This document shows, piece after piece, positions 33,276 to 43,978 of a stretch of 64,000 nucleotides of DNA. The DNA comes from Atherix ibis. Lineage: Eukaryota > Arthropoda > Insecta > Diptera > Athericidae. Position 1 is the first letter of the stretch. Every line of letters starts with the position of its first letter. Under the pieces are notes generated by a model. It did no database searches. It was given only the letters and a program-made list of their open reading frames with translations, and was not told the DNA's origin. The DNA lies in contig CATQJD010000001.1 of NCBI GenBank assembly GCA_958298945.1, forward strand, positions 2,435,142 through 2,499,141, given 5' to 3'. A program made the translations under genes and the position numbers.

Positions 33276-35678
33276 CTGCACATTCAACGGCAATTTTAAT
33301 GCAGATTGTGCTATTTGTCCACCATCCAATAAAGTAGCAGCAATTCCAGACGAAGCAAGGGCCAATGCAATTTTTCCTTGCGACCGAATAGCTGCCAAAA
33401 TCAATGATAACACAAAAGTTTTTCCCGTACCACCAGGCGCATCCAAAAAATACAATCCACCGACTTCATTTTGTACAGTTTGCATAATGGAATCATAAAC
33501 ATGTTTTAGATGGTCATTTAATTTGGGAACATTCAAATACACAAATGTTTGCAACTCATTTGGATCATACTGTTGTTCACGTTGCAAATCTCGATTAAAT
33601 AAATCATGCATTGGACGATTGGGTGAATGCATAACTAATTGCACTAATGCTTTATTTGCAATCGCAAGGCACAAATCTTCAATCGTTATCAATGCCTCGT
33701 TATACATTTCCAATGAAATCTGCAAATTAGGATTTCTTTCGTGATGACGCATTGGAATCAAAGAGTCTTTTGTCATAAAATCTTTGTATTTATTCCACAA
33801 TTCAATTGGATTCGATGAAAAACATGTTGATATTATTATGGCATATAGCATACGTATTTGATATGGAGAAGAAGCAATAGATGCATCGTGAAGTGTTAAA
33901 TCCCAATGCGCATCATTTTCCAGCAAACCTAAATGCTCACATGCTTCACGATACGTCTGACATAAATGATTTTTAACTGTTCGCAAATGTTGAAATGAAC
34001 GTGGTCCCACAACATTTACCAACAACAACCGCAAATAATAACATTCTACATTATTTGGATGAACTGTGTATAGTCTTCCCATAGTATCTGCAAAAGAAAA
34101 CACCCGAATGGCCATCAATTGGTGTTCCTTGTTTACGTCGTTGCCATTTTTTTGCAGTCCAAGTGAAATAATGCGTTACATCTGAATACAGCAACGTTCT
34201 GGAAAATTCATCACTTTCGCACAATTGAAAGAATGCAGTTAATGTTGTTGCTAGTGGCTGTGCCGCTCTCTGCTGTACATTTGCATCGGTAAAATAAACA
34301 CGCTGGCCATTTTCCAAATAAACAGCCAAATGAACAACAGCAGGTTGTCGTTCATGCATTGGAAATGAATAAATTCTCCAAAAAGCTTCATTAGTGCTAA
34401 TGTAGCGTCCCATTTGATATTGAGCAATCTCATCACTTTTATTGTCACCAGCTACTCCGAAAACAGCCATATCACTGTCTTTGTTGACATATTTGCAAAA
34501 GTATTTGATCGACTTAACCGAATTACAATATTCAACGTTAATGTGAGCCTCAAATATTTTTGATAATAGTGGTGAATATGGTTATCAACGTCAATATCTT
34601 GATTTAGAATTCTAATTGCTGTTGTATGGCCATTAATCATCTGGTGACCGACGTCGATACAATGGGTATCCGTCATTGCCTGTTATGGTATAGGAAGTCA
34701 ATTCTCTTGGATATCGTTTTAAGTATTTTCCATCTATCATGCATGGCGAATTCAAATTTAGTTCACCGCAAGGGCCGTGAATCATGTTTGTCTTGACAAC
34801 TTTAAATAATTGTGGATCGCCTTTTTGGTCTGGAATTTCGGCTGATATAATTCTATCAATCTCATCCGGTGTTATTTTACGAACCAGCCATATCAAAATG
34901 TGTGCATGCGGTAGCCCTCTTTTCTGCCATTCAATCGAATACATCCAGCAACGCACCTCTCCAAATATTTTCAATTTGATAATCAAATCCATCAGTGCTT
35001 TCAATTTCTGTCGAAATACACGTACTGTTATATCGTTCCGATCTTTTGGTGTCTGGCCATCAAAACTATAAAATTTTCTTTAATGTGCGTCCACTGTGGA
35101 TTGCATGTGAATGTTATGAATAGATCTGGTCGACCATATTTGCGAACGTATGACATTGCATCTTGCGTATATTCGTGCATATGACGCGGACTGCCAACAT
35201 ATGACGATGGTGATATTGTTAAACGTCCGACATCATTACTATTGCCATCATTTACAATTGCATCATGCAAGTAGATGTATTCTTCGGATCTTAATTTGGC
35301 TTGATTGAATCGAAGGTAATTAAGGCGTTCTGCTTCAATTTTCGCATACATGTCAACAGCATATTGATGGAAAAGTTTGCCACATTTTAAAATGAAATTG
35401 TCTTCTTGTGGCATAATCATAAACCTGTACGAATAAAAATTCATCCCACTAACTTTTTTTGTACATCGCGACCTTTAATAAATACATTATCATAAAATTA
35501 AAATGTGTTAAAATGGGTACATATTAAATTCGTATGTTTGTGGATCAATCATTGGTATATTGATATGGTAGCCGTCGTCACCTTTCCAATACAGTAACGG
35601 ATATTGTAATGCATCATAGCTACGGTGAAACTCCAAAACACGTTGTAATTGCTCATTTCTTAGATGTAGTAAATTGCC
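33276..35678 (-). pseudogene. Helitron RepHel, tandem unit 1 (Rep + helicase N-part)
   Basis: Minus order: conserved N-terminal block (35660-35520), MNFYSYRFMIMPQEDNFILK and YVRKYGRPDLFITFTCNPQW (35444-35028). Next comes the Rep HUH motif LPHAHILIW (34914-34888) and the two-tyrosine motif KYFCKYVNK (34507-34481), i.e. rolling-circle nuclease. Then FQLCESDEFSRTLLYSDVTH, LYTVHPNNVECYYLRLLLVN and the helicase Walker A PGGTGKT (33441-33418). A shift near 34110 (around the ttttctttt run) breaks the frame between HSGVF and ADTMG and is shared by unit 2, so it predates the duplication. Catalytic residues themselves are intact. Confidence 0.9.
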
Positions 35679-38029
35679 AATAAAGTAGCAGCAATTCCAG
35701 ACGAAGCAAGGGCCAATGCAATTTTTCCTTGCGACCGAACAGCTGCCAAAATCAATGATAACACAAAAGTTTTTCCCGTACCACCAGGCGCATCCAAAAA
35801 ATACAATCCACCGACTTCATTTTGTACAGTTTGCATAATGGAATCATAAACATGTTTTAGATGGTCATTTAATTTGGGAACATTCAAATACACAAATGTT
35901 TGCAACTCATTTGGATCATACTGTTGTTCACGTTGCAAATCTCGATTAAATAAATCATGCATTGGACGATTGGGTGAATGCATAACTAATTGCACTAATG
36001 CTTTATTTGCAATCGCAAGGCACAAATCTTCAATCGTTATCAATGCCTCGTTATACATTTCCAATGAAATCTGCAAATTAGGATTTCTTTCGTGATGACG
36101 CATTGGAATCAAAGAGTCTTTTGTCATAAAATCTTTGTATTTATTCCACAATTCAATTGGATTCGATGAAAAACATGTTGATATTATTATGGCATATAGC
36201 ATACGTATTTGATATGGAGAAGAAGCAATAGATGCATCGTGAAGTGTTAAATCCCAATGCGCATCATTTTCCAGCAAACCTAAATGCTCACATGCTTCAC
36301 GATACGTCTGACATAAATGATTTTTAACTGTTCGCAAATGTTGAAATGAACGTGGTCCCACAACATTTACCAACAACAACCGCAAATAATAACATTCTAC
36401 ATTATTTGGATGAACTGTGTATAGTCTTCCCATAGTATCTGCAAAAGAAAACACCCGAATGGCCATCAACTGGTGTTCCTTGTTTACGTCGTTGCCATTT
36501 TTTTGCAGTCCAAGTGAAATAATGCGTTACATCTGAATACAGCAACGTTCTGGAAAATTCATCACTTTCGCACAATTGAAAGAATGCAGTTAATGTTGTT
36601 GCTAGTGGCTGTGCCGCTCTCTGCTGTACATTTGCATCGGTAAAATAAACACGCTGGCCATTTTCCAAATAAACAGCCAAATGAACAACAGCAGGTTGTC
36701 GTTCATGCATTGGAAATGAATAAATTCTCCAAAAAGCTTCATTAGTGCTAATGTAGCGTCCCATTTGATATTGAGCAATCTCATCACTTCTATTGTCACC
36801 AGCTACTCCGAAAACAGCCATATCACTGTCTTTGTTGACATATTTGCAAAAGTATTTGATCGACTTAACCGAATTACAATATTCAACGTTAATGTGAGCC
36901 TCAAATATTTTTGATAATAGTGGTGAATATGGTTATCAACGTCAATATCTTGATTTAGAATTCTAATTGCTGTTGTATGGCCATTAATCATCTGGTGACC
37001 GACGTCGATACAATGGGTATCCGTCATTGCCTGTTATGGTATAGGAAGTCAATTCTCTTGGATATCGTTTTAAGTATTTTCCATCTATCATGCATGGCGA
37101 ATTCAAATTTAGTTCACCGCAAGGGCCGTGAATCATGTTTGTCTTGACAACTTTAAATAATTGTGGATCGCCTTTTTGGTCTGGAATTTCGGCTGATATA
37201 ATTCTATCAATCTCATCCGGTGTTATTTTACGAACCAGCCATATCAAAATGTGTGCATGCGGTAGCCCTCTTTTCTGCCATTCAATCGAATACATCCAGC
37301 AACGCACCTCTCCAAATATTTTGAATTTGATAATCAAATCCATCAGTGCTTTCAATTTCTGTCGAAATACACGTACTGTTATATCGTTCCGATCTTTTGG
37401 TGTCTGGCCATCAAAACTATAAAATTTTCTTTAATGTGCGTCCACTGTGGATTGCATGTGAATGTTATGAATAGATCTGGTCGACCATATTTGCGAACGT
37501 ATGACATTGCATCTTGCGTATATTCGTGCATATGACGCGGACTGCCAACATATGACGATGGTGATATTGTTAAACGTCCGACATCATTACTATTGCCATC
37601 ATTTACAATTGCATCATGCAAGTAGATGTATTCTTCGGATCTTAATTTGGCTTGATTGAATCGAAGGTAATTAAGGCGTTCTGCTTCAATTTTCGCATAC
37701 ATGTCAACAGCATATTGATGGAAAAGTTTGCCACATTTTAAAATGAAATTGTCTTCTTGTGGCATAATCATAAACCTGTACGAATAAAAATTCATCCCAC
37801 TAACTTTTTTTGTACATCGCGACCTGTAATAAATACATTATCATAAAATTAAAATGTGTTAAAATGGGTACATATTAAATTCGTATGTTTGTGGATCAAT
37901 CATTGGTATATTGATATGGTAGCCGTCGTCACCTTTCCAATACAGTAACGGATATTGTAATGCATCATAGCTACGGTGAAACTCCAAAACACGTTGTAAT
38001 TGCTCATTTCTTAGATGTAGTAAATTATC
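33328..38029 (-). repeat. 2351-bp direct tandem duplication inside RepHel
   Basis: Unit 1 33328-35678 and unit 2 35679-38029 match with a constant offset of 2351 over every frame. Only a handful of substitutions separate them (e.g. NKSDEI/NRSDEI, GTPIDG/GTPVDG, KLKIFG/KFKIFG). The junction near 35679 joins the N-terminal block (LHLRNEQ region) to the post-Walker-A helicase (GIAATLL). Result: Rep plus the helicase N-part is present twice. Very recent duplication or assembly duplication. Confidence 0.95.
35679..38029 (-). pseudogene. Helitron RepHel, tandem unit 2
   Basis: Same content as unit 1, contiguous upstream with the N-terminal part that starts at 39024. HUH motif at about 37265-37239, two-tyrosine motif at 36858-36832, Walker A at 35792-35769. 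The frame runs off at 35660 with AIYYI, a product of the junction, so this unit lacks helicase motifs II-VI. The same shift as in unit 1 is present near 36460. Confidence 0.9.
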
Positions 38030-39024
38030 GTGAGATTGAAACTGATCCCCAACAATTACAATGGCCACTTCATCAAGCGATGGTGCATTAAATCGTCTTG
38101 CATGCTCTCCAAAATGAGTTTTTTCGGCTCTTATTACGATTTTGTGATAATAAGATGGCATACAATCGAGAGCGATTTTGACCAATCGAACTTATTCATT
38201 GTGCTGATGAAAAAATGTTTGAAGCTGGGAAACAATTTCTCTCTTGTATGCGAACCAATTGTACAACGTCGATCCAATTCGCGATTTTCATCTTCAATGA
38301 AATATATTTGCAAAAATTGATGATCAGCATCAGGAAATGGCAACAATGAGCCAGCTCGGTGATAAATCTGACCCTAAATCTGTAGTGTGAGAGAAATTAA
38401 ATTAGATTTTGGATCAGAAATTTTGAAAACATCGAAAAAATTGTTGCTTAGATTGCCATTTGAATGAGATATTCCGAATGAAGTGATCACCTTGAATGTC
38501 GGCATAAAATTGTCTCTTACAATTTTTGTCGCACCAAAAGAAGTCATTTGAAATGCCGCATTGTATTCTTGAATATGAGACAATAAATGCTTAGCTGTTC
38601 GTGACGTTCCAAAAATCAATGAATGCAGTGAATAGGGTAGAGATTTAAATGCTGGCAATTTCACTTTGACGTTAGCACAACACATGCCACCCGTTTCACC
38701 TTGAAATTTGGTTGCATCTCAATATGGACATCTCACCGTTATTCCACCGATACATCCATGTGCACTGTAATCAATTTCACAGCCATAATTAAAAGCAGCA
38801 TATTCCATGCGTTGTACAACACGACGTTGCAGTCGTTTCATTCGTCTCGATGCTGGATTTATTGGATTTGGAATTTGATTTGCAGATCTACTTCGAGATC
38901 GTGCGTCGCGTTGCAATTGATTTTGAGCTAATAGTTGTTCTTCACTTTGAAATCTCCTTTGAAGTTTTCTATTATTGGTACAACGTGTACGTCGACCTAT
39001 ATTTGCTCGAGCAGTTCGTGGCAT
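38030..39024 (-). pseudogene. Helitron RepHel N-terminal part (start codon at 39024)
   Basis: Begins MPRTARANIGRRTR at 39024, the usual insect Helitron start. Then RSANQIPNPINPASRRMKRL and FNYGCEIDYSAHGCIGG (38880-38740), MCCANVKVKLPAF and LIFGTSRTAKHLLSHIQEYN with FQMTSFGATKIVRDNFMPTF (38685-38500), LPFPDADHQFLQIYFIEDEN (38346-38290), and DEVAIVIVGDQFQSHDNLLH (38070-38010). Frame breaks at about 38715 and 38370 and between 38190 and 38134 split what should be one frame. The start and the Arg-rich N-terminus look genuine. Confidence 0.85.
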
Positions 39025-40284
39025 TTCCTTTAAAAATTCAATAAATCAAAAATTTAATTATTTGCATTCATTGTGTGCATTTGTGTATAGAATAAAATCA
39101 TTAGAAATGTAAAAATTTAAAATGCATTTATTGAAAATGTAAATTTAAATGCTTTTGAAAGCAACATCATTCATAATAATTCAATAGACGTTCCATGAAA
39201 TGCATCGCTAGTGGTTGCTATTCTTAGCAACGATCTTGATTCTGTTGAAAAGGATTAAGTTGAGAACCATATGAAAATCAGGATACCTATCACTGATTTT
39301 CATATGGTCAACGCAAAGATGTCAAACAAACTGAACAGGAAATTGTTAAATTTATGTACGCAGCAAATCGATTATTGAAAATTGTTTGACAGAATTACTT
39401 CAATGCCAATCCAAAATTAATGGGAATGCACTGGAAAAAATAATGAAATGAATTTCATAATGATCCGAAATTAAATACGACGAAATAAAGCACCGTACTA
39501 ACAACAACAACAATAACACATACCTATGACTTCAATGCCCGTGTATAGCAAGCGAAGAATGCAATGTTTAAAAAAGATACGATAAATCGAATGGTCAGCG
39601 CGAAAATAAAATGACGATTTATACGACGACTAAAATGAATGAAGAAAACCAAATTTGATTAAAATCCAAACCACTTCTAACTTTTCATTCGAGAAAAACA
39701 ATAAAACTCAAATTAATATCACAAAAGACCGATATCAAACACGGAAAAAAGCACCGCACTAATAACAACAATTTTCCACTATTTTTTTTACTGTGTTTCT
39801 GTTCATTATTAATTGATGATGAAAAATACTTACATGGAGAATTTCCAAATTTTTTGTGTAAATGCCTCGAAATTTCTTTAAAAATGATTAAATGCACAAA
39901 AATATTGGAATAAATGAAATAAATACAGGCGAGACGAAAAAAAGCATGTATTCCACTCAACATTTCAATTAGAAAGACCGAATGTCATTTTATACACATA
40001 CATTTGACATTACGATACATGATTTAGTTACTTTTCAACTGATAATAAAAAACCCTAGCTGCCCGTTTGCACATGTCATTTCTACTTTGTTTTGATGTCT
40101 GATCTAAAATGCCGGTTCATCATTTGTGTTAATTTTAGTTTGCAGCACTGATTTTCATTCGATACGTTTATTTATTGGTTTTTTCTGTTGCATGGCGTAT
40201 AGACATATTGAAAGAACAAATTGAAATGCCCTCTAAACACGAATGATAAATTTGTGTGAGTGCCAAGGCGTCTCGCACAATATT
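39025..40284. other. Upstream region of the Helitron gene, no other gene
   Basis: A+T-rich. Holds a 16-bp-arm hairpin (39266-39281 / 39293-39308, accatatgaaaatcag). A weakly repeated phrase also occurs (aaataaagcaccgtactaac near 39484, gaaaaaagcaccgcactaat near 39743). Confidence 0.5.
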
Positions 40285-40659
40285 AGGCGTATTCGATTGG
40301 ACTAATTTTGCTACTGCTACTGTTGTGTATGTTAACTGTCATAATCTACTGTACCTCGAACAAAACAGTAGGATTGCAGCAGTAGTTGCACTTCTCCCCT
40401 TAGGGTACGGGGATTGTAGTTTCCGAACTGGCTATAGATGGCTTAGCAGGTTCGTTGGTTATGTTGAAGCGTCATATTTTTGTTTTTATTGTTTATGTGT
40501 GCGTAAACTCAGTTTTTATTATTTATGTGGGAATAAACTCAGTATTGTTGGTGACTATTGTGAGTTTATATTTTACTGCTGTCAGTGATATGTTCATTTT
40601 ATTGAGAGTCTACTGCTAAGTACTGCACTGTAGCAAAATTAGTCCAATCGAATACGCCT
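40285..40659. mobile_element. 375-bp MITE with 30-bp perfect inverted repeats
   Basis: Left end aggcgtattcgattggacta continues to ttttgctac; the right end is its exact complement through 30 bp. ATT flanks both sides (40282-40284, 40660-40662), consistent with a 3-bp target duplication. The interior has no transposase. A folded remnant of the same terminus occurs at 58089-58125. The 3-bp duplication suggests a PIF/Harbinger-like origin, but the usual target is TWA, so the superfamily is open. Confidence 0.85.
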
Positions 40660-40918
40660 ATTGACTCGTGCTGGCACTTAACATGCCTACACGCATACAT
40701 ACGAATGATCCGTAAATACATAGATTTGTAATTTGTATGTTTTGACGTTTGTTGAAAAGTGCACTTGACTCAAGTTAATATTATATTTGCTAAATTAATT
40801 TAAATTTAAATCACCAGAATTCAATAAGTACAATAATTTTTGGTAAATATTATAATGCGCTCTTCGAGGAAAATCAAATTATTTTGTTTCGATTTCCATG
40901 TTTTTTTTTTATATTCAG

Positions 40919-41536
40919 ACCAAAAATGAGTACTCTGTTCATAACCATGCCAGACGAAAATATTTCATTCAATTTTTTCGAGGGGCTCAATCGGAAAAAT
41001 CCTACCGTCGATACATTCAACTTGAACTGGAAATGTAATTGGTTTTTCGACGATATTCGTGCTTCCCCCATCACATTTGAAAATGTGAAAAATTTTAACT
41101 TGGTGCTAGAAGACAAATATACTGAAACCCCAGCCACACCATCATTTGCGTTTCCAATTTTGGAATCACTGCCCTTGGAAAATATCGATAAACTGACCGA
41201 CGAATGGATCAATTTCGTTTGTTAATTCACAACCATTCGCCATCTGTCTATTTCAACAATGTTCCAAGGGTAAATTGACACCATGACCGATAGAGTCAGT
41301 ACTGCCATTGCCGAGAAATCAAATTGTGGGAATGGTTGGTGTTTTGAAGTTTTTGGTAATGGTTTGACCCGCAACGGCGTACAAAATTTCATCATGAATT
41401 GCAAGAATCTAGTTCAACTCACGATGAATTTTACCGAAGACAACGTCGATCGGTTTGATGGCTTGAAAATCGCTGGGTGGACCATAGTCAGCACTGCTGA
41501 AAGTTTAATTCTTCAAAAGAGCTTAAAATTTCCATA
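40919..41536 (+). pseudogene. F-box/LRR-like gene fragment
   Basis: A strong acceptor (T-rich tract, atattcag ending at 40918) precedes PKMSTLFITMPDEN, then NPTVDTFNLNWKCNWFFDDI, NFNLVLEDKYTETPA, LESLPLENIDKLTDEWINFV and a stop at 41223. Another frame continues FTTIRHLSISTMFQG. A third reads GWCFEVFGNGLTRNGVQNFI and NCKNLVQLTMNFTEDN, ending near 41536. The periodic leucine pattern and phrases such as L-E-S-L-x-L-E and N-L-V-x-L-x-x-x-F resemble F-box/LRR proteins, but no F-box is seen, so the family is tentative. At least two disruptions. It lies between the Helitron gene and the Helitron 5' terminus, on the opposite strand, so it may be captured host sequence. Confidence 0.5.
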
Positions 41537-41769
41537 ATTGTTTTCAATTTCAAAGGAACTAACACAAATATTTTCAATAACTTTTCTCAATATAAATTCA
41601 ACTGATGTTTGTTTCTTATACCCACATTATCAGGCACATGAATAACCACACACAACATATCCACATGAATATGAATGAGCCACATAAACTTCCTTTTTGT
41701 ATAAAAAATCACCTAAATTGAAAAATAGGTTTGAACCAGCAGGTCCCTCTGTTAGAGAGGGTCCGGAAA

Positions 41770-41861
41770 ATAATAATAAAATAATATTAAAATAATAATA
41801 ATAATAATAAAATAATAATAATAATAATAAAATAATAATAAAATAATAATAATAATAATAT
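41770..41861. repeat. (AAT)n microsatellite
   Basis: About 90 bp of taa/aat triplets with interruptions. Just upstream is a small hairpin ggtccctctgttagagaggg (41743-41762). Confidence 0.9.
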
Positions 41862-41923
41862 TGTAAATTTATGATATATGTGCGAAATCACTGAAATGTT
41901 ATAAATGAATTGTAATGCCATCT

Positions 41924-42208
41924 ATGGGACGGGGTTCCAACTATTATCTAAACCTTCACGGGAACTCACAGAACAGTTTCTCAAATTTTCATCAAAATCG
42001 GTCTACGCGTTTTCGCAGTTTAGTGGTTACATCAAAATGTACACTTCTTTTTATAATAATAAAAAAATAATGGGACGGGGTTCAAACTATTATCTAAACC
42101 TTCACGGGGACTCACAGAACACTTTCCCAAATTTTCATCAAAATCGGTCGACCCGTTTTCGCAGTTAGTGGTGACATCAAAATATACACTTCTTTTTATA
42201 TATATAGA
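41924..42208 (-). repeat. Helitron 5'-end sequence, two tandem copies (146 bp)
   Basis: atgggacggggtt begins at 41924 and 42070. Each unit carries tattatctaaaccttcacgg, aaaatcggtc and cacttctttttat. Only the copy nearest 42208 ends in the terminal TCTATATATATAAAA on the minus strand. Confidence 0.85.
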
Positions 42209-43978
42209 TTTAAAGCAATCCAATAGAATGAAAACACTAGTAAACGAGTTAAACCTAATAGATTCAAATGGGAATACAGAATTTATGTGTGAAATACCAA
42301 GATGTGAACGTCTGTCCACAAATACCTTTTGCACCTAACATATAACGTGTATCGATTGCCTAACGATTTAAGACGCCATAATCCAGCCCATACAACTCTC
42401 CTCTCTTTGTGGCTCCAAAAGAAAATGCAGTACAGGAGGAGAAGTGGAAACTCATTGACGATTATAGAGAACTAACTAAGCAAATATTTCTTGACAAATT
42501 CCCATTAACACGCCTAGACAACGTCCTAGATGAACTAGGAGGGGCACAATTCGTCTCCACTCTCGTCATGATAAGTTCTTTTCTAGGACGTTGTAGAAAC
42601 CACTAAAATGTGGAGACCACAAACTGTATATTCGACCAATAGGGGTCATAGCCAATTAAAAAGAATATCCATGGGTCTCAAAATCTCCAAAACTAATTTT
42701 CAAGGATTCTATACGTCGATGTCAGACCTATGTAACAATAACGAAAATCTAGATAGGGTATTGGAAAGATTGGAGGTATATAAATTCAAATTAAATCTAG
42801 CCTTATGTAGAAATCGATAGATGTAAATGTGAAGCGTTAAATGTATTCACAAAAAATATTGTGAACCGGTAAATTTCTTAGAAGTGTATTGACGTGTGTC
42901 AATACTTTGTCAAGTGTAATGCACAGAATATTCATTCTATAGCGGTTGCAAACTATTTTCTGATGTAAAATAATATTTTAAAACATTTTTATTACCATTG
43001 CATTTTCATTGTAAGTATTTGATTGTTCAAGTAATTAATGCATGAAATTAATTGTTAGCGGTGGTTTTTGGCGTGTATATTTTTATTGACATAACAATTT
43101 AATTATAATTACTTTATATTCCGAGTTTTTGTCATCGAGGCCGGTTGCATTAAAATTAATGAAGACAATGGCCTTTGAGCATTGAAAATACCTACTACCA
43201 TAAATTCAATGCTGAAATAATGTCAATTAATTTGATAATACATGAAATTTTTCATGCATTAAATCTTCTATTGAAAAAGTGTTTTAATTAAAATATATAT
43301 TCAGATACCTACAAGGTGATACTAGTTATTATAAATACAATAGAACATAGTGGTATGCGTTTAATTTTCTAGAAGGCCAATTAACGCTCTTTGTAATAAT
43401 CTCTCATATAAGATCCCATATTTAACTCTATAATTTTCACTGGTATAAGACTTAAATGCCTTGATGCCTGCGTCTGGGTTGGATGGTGCAACCAAAATCT
43501 AACAAGATATTCGAGGGGGAATTTTAGACCAACCAAGTAAAGAAACTTTGAACTTATTCAAATTTGTTTTCATCCATAAAATTTTCGTGATTATGTAAGA
43601 TTTTCCAAACCGAGGTAATCCGAATGGTGCCAAAAATTCATGAGAATGAGCGATTAAAGGGATGCAAAATGTACTAACAGCATTCTTTACAATTGTTATC
43701 AGACATATACTGTAATTATCTTCTTGTCAAAATATACTTAGTCGAATGTATAGTACAATGTGATTATCGTACCAGTTTAACTAAGAGATCTCATGATATT
43801 ATGCCCATTATGCCTGATAATATATAAAATACATATTAGAATGGATTTTTGTAAACAACATGTTTGGGATGACAAACAACTAGCGAGGTGGCTTAAAATA
43901 TAAAAAAGACGTTATATTTTATGTTTTTAAATGTAATAAGATAAAAAAGACGTTATATTTTATGTTTTTAATGTAATT
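42207..43978 (+). repeat. Array unit 1 (type A)
   Basis: 1772 bp. RT fragment 42391-42606 reads SSPYNSPLFV, EEKWKLIDDYRELTKQIFLD and KFPLTRLDNVLDELGGAQF, then stops. The frame at 42608-42820 reads YSTNRGHSQLKRISMGLKIS and NLDRVLERLEVYKFKLNLAL. The Y-x-D-D-containing stretch between LKIS and NLDRV is missing. The most divergent unit: it has gtggctcca where the others have gtggttcca, and LDRVL where the others have LGRVL. Confidence 0.95.

Larger units (their letters stand above)
31100..33327 (-). pseudogene. Helitron H2 helicase, middle and C-terminal part
   Basis: Minus order: KLPLNVQ at 33276 is the last exon-1 codon block. After the intron comes VIENPTCNISRSSAMAKVLQ, then IILLDECTM (Walker B), GGALILLSGDFRQTLPVI and LTLNVNMRVQ (33198-32875). 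A hairpin (32796-32871) replaces or duplicates sequence here. The frame resumes with GNIKVRIDNTNG and LPNNFCIILQSKEKFIEHVF down to NGTRLAV (32860-32380), where the R1-A LINE interrupts it. The C-terminus 31463-31100 is frame-shifted relative to H1 but the same family. The copy matches H1 closely where they overlap. Confidence 0.85.
31028..42208 (-). mobile_element. Helitron H2 territory (rearranged, nested)
   Basis: Minus-strand Helitron. A 5' terminus TCTATATATATAAAAAG begins at 42208 and is preceded by A, as expected for insertion between A and T. The RepHel start codon is at 39024 and helicase runs down to ~31100. The final ~29 bp of the 3' end are missing at the junction with H1 near 31028. 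Inside it are an R1-clade LINE (31480-32378), a hairpin (32796-32871), a GT-AG intron (33199-33275), a 2351-bp tandem duplication (33328-38029), a MITE (40285-40659) and an F-box/LRR-like pseudogene on the opposite strand. It is not certain that the 42208 terminus and the 39024 gene belong to one element; the 5' end could be a separate short Helitron. Confidence 0.7.

Noticed and set aside
33523..33744. Plus-strand frame repeated at 35874
   Set aside because: Antisense shadow of the Helitron helicase, repeated only because of the 2351-bp duplication.
35460..35510. Second Helitron intron (~48 bp)
   Set aside because: A GT-AG segment would join FNM to SRCTKKVSG, but it is very short and the alternative is simple decay. 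It is mentioned only as a possibility.
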